Shown here: positions 24,075 through 29,267 of the stretch, in pieces
Layout of the letters: each line of letters opens with the position of its first letter
Numbering within the stretch: the first letter of the stretch is position 1
Assembly (NCBI GenBank): GCA_009787685.1
Contig: WQSV01000002.1
Coordinates: 1 to 29,267, forward strand
Length of the DNA stretch: 29,267 nucleotides
Origin: Bacillota bacterium
GTDB lineage: Bacteria > Bacillota > Clostridia > Christensenellales > Pumilibacteraceae
Reading direction: 5' to 3'
The notes under the pieces: generated by a model
Seen by the model: only the letters and a program-made list of their open reading frames with translations
Database searches by the model: none
Told to the model about the DNA's origin: nothing
Program-made: the position numbers and the translations under genes

Positions 24075-25127
24075 TTATTTTCCCATTCTTTCAACGAATC
24101 TGTCAAAGAGGAACATTGTGTCTTTTGGTCCTCCGTGAGCTTCGGGATGGAATTGGACTGAGAATGACTTTCCATAGTCAATTCCTTCGCATGAGTTGTC
24201 GTTAACGTTGACCATTGAGCAATTCGACGCGATGACTTCATAGCCGTGGTTTTGACTTGTTATAAAAACTTTGCCAGTTGAAAGTTCTTTGATTGGTTGA
24301 TTTGTTGAGCGATGTCCAGATTTTAATTTTCTTGTTTTTAATCCGTTTGCAAGAGCAAGCAACAAGTGCCCCATGCAAATTCCAAAAATAGGAACATTCG
24401 ATTTGACAAGTTTTTTAATCATTTTCACAACTGACTCGTTTGTTTTATCATTTGGTTCTCCCGGCCCGGGGGAAAGCAAAATACCATCGGGAGCAAACTC
24501 TAAAATCTCTTCCGCAGTCGCATTGAATGGAAACTTCTTGACAAAGCATCCTCTTTCAATGAGAGCCTTTTCAACTGCGCGTTTTGTTCCAAAGTCGATT
24601 AGTGCAACTTTTTTCAAGTTTTTGTTTTGGCATTCCACACGAAGTGCGTCTTGCATTGAAACTGCTTCTGTTGCTCCTTTGATGACAAATTGCCTCGCAT
24701 CTTCAACATCGACTTTAGTTGGTTCGCTGAACATTATTTTTGCGCCCATAACACCTTCATCGCGAATAATTTTCGAAAGCGCTCTCACATCAAAATCACA
24801 AATACCAGTGACTTTGTGCTTTTTGAGCATTGCTTCAATGTCACCTTGACTTCTAAAGTTTGAAGGATTTTTGCAAGGATGTTTGATGACAACTCCCTTT
24901 GCCCAAGATTTTCCACTCTCAAAATCTTCTTCGTTGACTCCAGCCCCGCCAACAAGAGGGAAAGTCATTGTGACAATTTGCCCAAAATAACTCGGGTCCG
25001 TCAAGGTTTCAACAGCGCCTGTCATCGCTGTTGTGAAAACAATTTCTCCCAAAACTTCACCATCATGCCCAAAGGACTTCCCTTTGAACACTCTTCCGTT
25101 TGCTAAAACCAAAAATGCGTCTTTCAT
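24075..25127 (-). CDS. carA: Carbamoyl-phosphate synthase, small (glutaminase) subunit
   Basis: Releases ammonia from glutamine for CarB. The start at ATG 25125-25127 (MKDAFLVLANGRVFKG) has GGAGGA about 12 bases upstream and gives 350 residues, as expected; an earlier in-frame ATG would add an atypical N-terminus. The N-terminal CarA domain is normal ('DPSYFGQIVTMTFPL'). The class I glutaminase domain has 'LLSPGPGEPND', the nucleophile Cys251 in 'PIFGICMGHLLLA', 'SQNHGYEV' and 'VQFHPEAHGG' with His and Glu. One oddity: the residue four after Cys, usually Gln (GHQLLA), is Leu255 (codon 24365-24363, TTG). The gene sits behind a leader with a strong terminator. Confidence 0.96.
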   Translation of the reverse strand: MKDAFLVLANGRVFKGKSFGHDGEVLGEIVFTTAMTGAVETLTDPSYFGQIVTMTFPLVGGAGVNEEDFESGKSWAKGVVIKHPCKNPSNFRSQGDIEAMLKKHKVTGICDFDVRALSKIIRDEGVMGAKIMFSEPTKVDVEDARQFVIKGATEAVSMQDALRVECQNKNLKKVALIDFGTKRAVEKALIERGCFVKKFPFNATAEEILEFAPDGILLSPGPGEPNDKTNESVVKMIKKLVKSNVPIFGICMGHLLLALANGLKTRKLKSGHRSTNQPIKELSTGKVFITSQNHGYEVIASNCSMVNVNDNSCEGIDYGKSFSVQFHPEAHGGPKDTMFLFDRFVERMGK

Positions 25128-25282
25128 ATGTTTAATTGTTCCTCCAGTTTTCTCACATTCAAAAAAGGTGCGGAGCAATCCCAAAAATACATTTTGCAAT
25201 GACTGACTGCATTTCTCATGCATACTCGAATCTCAAAATATGTTTTTTGGTGCTAATCCCATGCTTTTCTCGCAATATGAGC

Positions 25283-25351
25283 AAAAAAAAAGGTGTCCAC
25301 TAGCCTAGGTATGCAACGACTAAGTTCGCGCTCACCATAACAAGTAGACAC
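25283..25351 (-). terminator. Intrinsic terminator in the carA leader
   Basis: On the minus strand GTGTCTAC (25351-25344) pairs with GTGGACAC (25300-25293, one G-U pair), with an inner TATG/CATA stem, and the hairpin is followed by nine Ts (25291-25283). This is a strong intrinsic terminator between the carA promoter and the gene, so expression needs antitermination or read-through. No PyrR-binding consensus or T-box sequence is seen. Confidence 0.75.
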
Positions 25352-25362
25352 TCAATTTTCAT
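25300..25362 (-). CDS. Putative 20-residue leader peptide of carA
   Basis: ATG 25360-25362 opens a 20-codon frame (MKIECLLVMVSANLVVAYLG) that ends in TAG inside the descending arm of the leader terminator. The predicted transcript start is at or within one or two bases of the ATG, so translation would be leaderless. A ribosome on this frame would cover or free the terminator stem. The peptide is hydrophobic and has no run of one regulatory amino acid. Chance cannot be excluded at this length, but its exact overlap with the terminator is notable. Confidence 0.45.
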   Translation of the reverse strand: MKIECLLVMVSANLVVAYLG

Positions 25363-25369
25363 GTGTTTA

Positions 25370-25398
25370 ATAATACCACAAAACTTTTTTTTTGTCAA
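25370..25398 (-). promoter_or_regulatory. Consensus promoter of the carA leader
   Basis: TTGACA (25398-25393), a 17-base spacer with an A-run, and TATTAT (25375-25370) on the minus strand. The predicted start is near 25363, giving a leader of about 235 bases before the carA ATG. Confidence 0.7.
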
Positions 25399-25458
25399 GA
25401 GATTTTTTGTAAGTTTTCAACAAAAAATTTTGATTTTTTGACAAAGAGATTTTTTGCA

Positions 25459-25845
25459 ACCACAATTGTCAAGGGTTTTCGACCCCTTTGACGGAAAGTG
25501 CTATTACATGAAACAACCTCAATAAAGACATCAAAGACACTTGTCAACAGTTTTCAACTGTTCTGTCGGATTTTACTCGTATTCGCGTTCAGCGTCAAAC
25601 GGGTCAAAGACCCTTGTCAACAGTTTTCAACAGTTTTGTTGGAAACTGCTACTACATGGAACAATCTCAACAAAGGCATCGAAGGTGCTTGACAAGGGTT
25701 TTCGATGCTCTTGTCGGAGAATTTTTAGTAAAAACAATCTCTCACAGAAGGGCTGAAAGCCCTTGTCAAGTATCTTCGATACTTTTGTGAGAAATTACTT
25801 TTACAAGAAATTCCTCGACAGAGGGGTCGAAGACCCTTGTCAACA
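25459..25845. repeat. Hairpin-repeat array A4 with the widest stem variation
   Basis: Units include AACAGTT-TTC-AACTGTT (25546-25562), GGGTC-AAA-GACCC (25601-25613), GCATC-GAA-GGTGC near 25676-25688, AAGGGCT-GAA-AGCCCTT (about 25748-25764), AGTATC-TTC-GATACT (about 25769-25783) and GGGTC-GAA-GACCC (about 25824-25836). Linkers are CTTGTCAA, TTCTGTCGGATTTTACTCG and TTTGTGAGAAATT. It lies between the ABC transporter stop and the carA promoter region and ends about ten bases from that stop. No gene is seen here. Confidence 0.9.
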
Positions 25846-25854
25846 TCTTTAAAA

Positions 25855-28059
25855 CTAGTTTCGTCTCTTTGACGCATCAATCGCTTTCATTCTTGAAATT
25901 CTCCAAAGTGATATGGTTAGCGCGAGTGCTACCGTCGCAATCGTTGCAAGCGCACCGAACAAGACTGAAAGGGGTTGAAAAGTCAAAACATTCAACCTTG
26001 TCACAAACTCCGCGCTCAATGCAATGTTCAAAAGCGGAATTCCTAAAAGCGCGAGAAGAGTTGCAAAAACCACGGACAGAACTGTTATTATCCCTCCCTC
26101 AAAGGCAAAGACTTTTGCCGTGTCCCGATTTTTCGCGCCCATTGTTCGGAGTATGCCAATATCGCTTTGCTTGCTGGTCACAGACGAAGAAATAAAATTA
26201 AAAACCAGCAACATCGCAAAAAAGAACAAAACCAATGAGCCCCATTGCAGAAGCGTTCCAATTAGCCCAAACACCATTTGCATTCCCCAAAGTTCCGCTC
26301 CCATGAATGTTAGCGCCAGCATTTGGTTGTCATAGACTGCTCTAATCGCCTGCAAATCCTCTCTCCTGCTTCCAGAAATAGTGGCAAACACAACGCCTGA
26401 TTGCGAAAAATTTTGACGCATGAAATAAAAATGACAACAGCGAATAGTTAAAAGATGTGACCACACATTCATGGAGTTAAACCTTTTTCTTCCGTCCTCA
26501 TCATCGTGAACATCTCTGAAGTCTGTTGAAAAAATTCCCGAAATACGAAACTCAATTCCAAAAAACACGAAATTCGCTCCAATCAAGTTTTTATTGAATT
26601 CTTCTTGAAGCCTCATCTCTTCCAACAAAGAAAGAGTGTCTCCTTCGGGAACGAAACTACTCAATGGAGCTAGTCTTCTGTTGTGAAAAGACGCTCCGCC
26701 ATTTCGAAAGAAATTGTCCGCCATGTAGTCAGAGAGCAAGACTTCCAAAATTCTTTCGTTTTGAAATCGGGGAAACTCGCCACTCAACAACGTCGCACCA
26801 AAAAAGTCCGTCAAATTTTCGTCATTAAGTTCCGAATGCATTGGAATAACGCTGTTTATTGGGGTGCGCCAAACACTTCCCACCCCCCCACCATACAACG
26901 GAATATTCATTCCAGCAATGGGCATTGCAAGAAACGTCGGGTTGTCAATTTCGTCAAGAAGATAGTCAACCATGTAGCTGTGGAGCGGAATTGAAATCAT
27001 GCTCACTTCCCCTGTGTTTGCATTCGTTGCATAACCTCTTCCTGTCAGAATTAAAGTGTTGATTCCATGCCTGTTCATCGTCGAAAGAACTGCACTTTCA
27101 TAATCATATCGATTCATAAAATCCGCCAAGATAAAAACTGTGAGGGCAAGTGTCGTTAGAAGTATTGTGAAAATAAATCTGACTTTGCGAGCCTTGATTG
27201 AAGAAAGACACAATCTAAGAGCAACACCAAGTGGCATTTTACTCTTTTTTTTGACGAATTTTTGAGGAGTATATTCCGTTTCCGCTGAAATCTCTTCCAA
27301 AACTTCGTCCTCAAAATGCTCATTAATCTTTTTGAGATAATCCTTTTTTATTTCATCGAAATCGATTTCTTGTCTCTTTTTCTTGTCAGCAACAACTTTT
27401 CCGTATTCAAGGGAAATTATTCTGTCTCCGAAAATCCATGCACTTTCAATGTCATGGGTCACAACAATGACAAGCATCGTTTTCGACAATTCTTTGAATA
27501 GTTCAAATATTTGTTTTGATGTTTCGCTGTCGAGATTACCCGTTGGTTCATCCGCAAATAAAATTTTAGGATTTTTAATGAGGGCTCTTGCAACTGAAAC
27601 GCGTTGTTTTTGTCCTCCACTCAATTCATAGACCTTTCTTTTTCCATGCTCATTAAGTCCAACCTTTTTCAAAACTTCTTCGACTTCATCATTAATCACG
27701 CTTTCATTTTGTAGCGTTTTTGAAAGTGCAACATTTTCCGCGACATCCAATTCATTCATTAGTCCAAAATCTTGAAAAACATAGCCAACATAAGAGTTGC
27801 GATATGCATCAAGGTCACTGTTTGACATCAAGGAAAACTCTCTGTCGAGAATCATGAATTCGCTTTCTTCTTTAGCATAATCATCACAAATGTCCATTCC
27901 GCTCAAAATATTAATCAACGTCGTCTTTCCACTTCCGCTTTTCCCACAAACAAAAACCAGCCCCGTATCTTTAAAAGAAGTCGAAACCCCATCAAGTGCC
28001 TTGACACTCGCTCCACTTAAAGTGGAATAGGTTTTTGAAATATTTTTGAGTTTTAGCAT
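25855..28059 (-). CDS. ABC transporter, ATPase fused to FtsX-type permease
   Basis: A 734-residue fusion. Residues 1-220 form an ABC ATPase of the LolD/MacB/BceA type: Walker A 'GKSGSGKTTL' (39-48), 'FQDFGLMNELDVAENV' after the Q-loop, signature LSGGQKQR (146-153), Walker B 'ILFADEPTGNLD' (166-177) and the switch 'VVTHD'. A charged linker leads to a first membrane helix near 290-312, a large extracellular domain (about 313-580), then three helices near the C-terminus typical of FtsX-like permeases ('SSSVTSKQSDIGILRTMGAK' between them). Such proteins move lipoproteins, peptides or antibiotics, or transmit mechanical force; the substrate is not visible. Neighbours are metabolic and give no hint. 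There is no Shine-Dalgarno sequence before the ATG. Confidence 0.92.
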   Translation of the reverse strand: MLKLKNISKTYSTLSGASVKALDGVSTSFKDTGLVFVCGKSGSGKTTLINILSGMDICDDYAKEESEFMILDREFSLMSNSDLDAYRNSYVGYVFQDFGLMNELDVAENVALSKTLQNESVINDEVEEVLKKVGLNEHGKRKVYELSGGQKQRVSVARALIKNPKILFADEPTGNLDSETSKQIFELFKELSKTMLVIVVTHDIESAWIFGDRIISLEYGKVVADKKKRQEIDFDEIKKDYLKKINEHFEDEVLEEISAETEYTPQKFVKKKSKMPLGVALRLCLSSIKARKVRFIFTILLTTLALTVFILADFMNRYDYESAVLSTMNRHGINTLILTGRGYATNANTGEVSMISIPLHSYMVDYLLDEIDNPTFLAMPIAGMNIPLYGGGVGSVWRTPINSVIPMHSELNDENLTDFFGATLLSGEFPRFQNERILEVLLSDYMADNFFRNGGASFHNRRLAPLSSFVPEGDTLSLLEEMRLQEEFNKNLIGANFVFFGIEFRISGIFSTDFRDVHDDEDGRKRFNSMNVWSHLLTIRCCHFYFMRQNFSQSGVVFATISGSRREDLQAIRAVYDNQMLALTFMGAELWGMQMVFGLIGTLLQWGSLVLFFFAMLLVFNFISSSVTSKQSDIGILRTMGAKNRDTAKVFAFEGGIITVLSVVFATLLALLGIPLLNIALSAEFVTRLNVLTFQPLSVLFGALATIATVALALTISLWRISRMKAIDASKRRN

Positions 28060-28111
28060 GGTTTTTTAATTTTAGAACGAAGAAATAACTCCCCTAAGTT
28101 TTTCACTTTGT

Positions 28112-29267
28112 TTAGCTCTTCACTCTACCTTGATTCCCTTCAAAACAAACACTACACATTTTCAACTTGCACTTTTGACAAGCTTCTCTTAGTCCATCAA
28201 TGCTGATGTAGCCCAAGGAATCAGCTCCGACTTTTTGGGCAATTTCTGGAATTGTCATTTGGTTCGCAATCAGTTTATCTTCACTTTCAATATCTGTTCC
28301 ATAGTTGCAATTAAAACAAAACGGTGGGGATGATATTCTCAAATGGACTTCTTTTGCTCCCGCTTTTCTGATTCCAGAAACAATTTTTGCAATTGTTGTT
28401 CCGCGAACAATGCTATCATCAACCAAAACAACTCTTTTTCCCGAAACACTTTCTTTGAGTGGATTTAATTTCAAGCGAACCGCTGTGTCTCGCTCACCTT
28501 GAGTTGGATAAATAAAACTTCTTCCAATATAACGATTTTTAACAAAACCAGACGCCAATGGAATTCCACTTCCTTGCGAAAATCCAATTGCCGCTTCTAG
28601 TCCAGAATCTGGAACCCCGCAAACAACGTCAGCATCAACTGGATGTTCTTTCGCCAAAACTTTCCCCATGTTGACACGCGATTCATAAACCGAGAGTCCT
28701 TCAATAACGCTGTCTGGACGAGCAAAATAAACATATTCAAAAATACACAACCCTAGTGGCGCACGACATTTTTGGCCTTTGTCGAGACGAAGTTTTTCAA
28801 TAAGCTCACCACGGTTCATTTGGTGGATTATTTCACCCTTTTCAATAACAACAACATCCCCGGGTGCAACGTCAAAAAGAAAATCAAACCCTGTTGTCGA
28901 AAGAGCGCAACTCTCGGACGCAACTGCCATTCCAAATTCGCTTTTTCCAATGCAAAGAGGACGAAACCCATGTTTGTCGCGAATTGCAATCAACTTCTCA
29001 TCTCCAACCATAATAATCAAAGAGAATGCACCTTGCAACAAGTCCGCCGCTTTCAAAACCCCTTTCATCAAATCTTTTTGTTTAACAATATGAAATGCAA
29101 AAAGTTTTGAAATAACTTCACTGTCACAACTAGCATTGAATTGAACTCCATAGCTTTTCAATTCTTCTTTTAATTGCTTTGCATTCGTCAAACTTCCGTT
29201 ATTGGTGACCGCGATTCTTCCGGTCAAAAACTCCGTGACAAACGGAGCGATGTTAACGCTTGAACTT
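28112..29267 (-). CDS. purF: Amidophosphoribosyltransferase, N-terminus beyond right edge
   Basis: First committed enzyme of purine synthesis: PRPP plus glutamine to phosphoribosylamine. The frame is open to 29267 and reads 'SSVNIAPFVTEFLTGRIAV' before any start, so the catalytic N-terminal Cys lies outside the window; a TTG at 29225-29227 is not the start. Present are 'NNGSLTN', 'RDKHGFRPLCIG', 'EYVYFARPDSVIEG', the PRPP loop 'VVLVDDSIVRGTT' and a C-terminus with CxxC ('MCSVCFEGN'). The Cys before EYVYFARPDS, the Cys in 'FCFNCNYGTDI' and the final CxxC line up with the [4Fe-4S] ligands known from Bacillus subtilis PurF, so an oxygen-sensitive cluster is likely. It is followed on the same strand by the ABC transporter after about 50 bases. 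Confidence 0.96.
   Translation of the reverse strand, partial: SSSVNIAPFVTEFLTGRIAVTNNGSLTNAKQLKEELKSYGVQFNASCDSEVISKLFAFHIVKQKDLMKGVLKAADLLQGAFSLIIMVGDEKLIAIRDKHGFRPLCIGKSEFGMAVASESCALSTTGFDFLFDVAPGDVVVIEKGEIIHQMNRGELIEKLRLDKGQKCRAPLGLCIFEYVYFARPDSVIEGLSVYESRVNMGKVLAKEHPVDADVVCGVPDSGLEAAIGFSQGSGIPLASGFVKNRYIGRSFIYPTQGERDTAVRLKLNPLKESVSGKRVVLVDDSIVRGTTIAKIVSGIRKAGAKEVHLRISSPPFCFNCNYGTDIESEDKLIANQMTIPEIAQKVGADSLGYISIDGLREACQKCKLKMCSVCFEGNQGRVKS

Noticed and set aside
25128..25362. PyrR attenuator, T-box or known riboswitch in the carA leader
   Set aside because: I could not find the PyrR-binding loop, the T-box sequence or another riboswitch consensus; only a promoter, a short ORF and a terminator are supported.

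Overview
The window is low-GC, gene-dense bacterial DNA. It most likely comes from an anaerobic, Clostridia-like member of the Bacillota. The evidence is a pyruvate formate-lyase system with an intact glycyl-radical motif, a type III glutamine synthetase, a PurF with the four iron-sulfur cysteine positions seen in Bacillus-type PurF, AAGGAG-type ribosome sites on several genes, and a CFI-box protein. Genus and species cannot be read from the sequence. Almost all genes lie on the minus strand.

Layout from the left edge. (1) 1-1032: 5' part of a phage terminase large subunit that runs off the window. (2) 1033-3223: a hairpin-repeat array, a secreted SH3-like membrane-anchored protein (+), a small HTH protein (-), a nested inverted repeat and perhaps a micro-ORF. 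(3) 3224-5723: an enlarged D-Ala-D-Ala ligase and a zinc-type dehydrogenase without catalytic-zinc ligands. (4) 5755-6200: second hairpin array. (5) 6259-12284: pflA, pflB and a large P-type ATPase. (6) 12534-13343: a decayed XRE gene, an intact XRE repressor and a divergent Cys-rich protein around a 16-bp-arm palindromic operator. (7) 13483-29267: nitrogen and nucleotide genes, in minus-strand order purF, ABC transporter, carA, a broken lipoprotein-hydrolase gene, carB, guaA (synthetase domain only), a CFI-box protein, pyrG and glnN.

The nucleotide and nitrogen genes share a theme: one glutamine maker (glnN) and four enzymes that usually consume glutamine (purF, carA, guaA, pyrG). Three of those four depart from the norm. 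GuaA has no glutaminase domain, PyrG has Gly in place of the nucleophilic Cys, and CarA has Leu in place of the conserved Gln after its Cys. This suggests partial reliance on free ammonia. The carA leader holds a consensus promoter, a nearly leaderless 20-codon ORF and a strong intrinsic terminator, which together look like attenuation control.

Two repeat families run through the window. The first is four arrays of short hairpins whose stems differ by compensatory changes while a GAA/TTC triloop and TTGTCAA-type linkers are kept (1165-1470, 5755-6200, 17442-17590, 25459-25845). The second is single intergenic stem-loops built from about 7-bp words, with a different word at each locus; one copy appears to be translated in frame inside ddl. 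These families, the altered amidotransferases and the carA leader are the parts most worth a second look.
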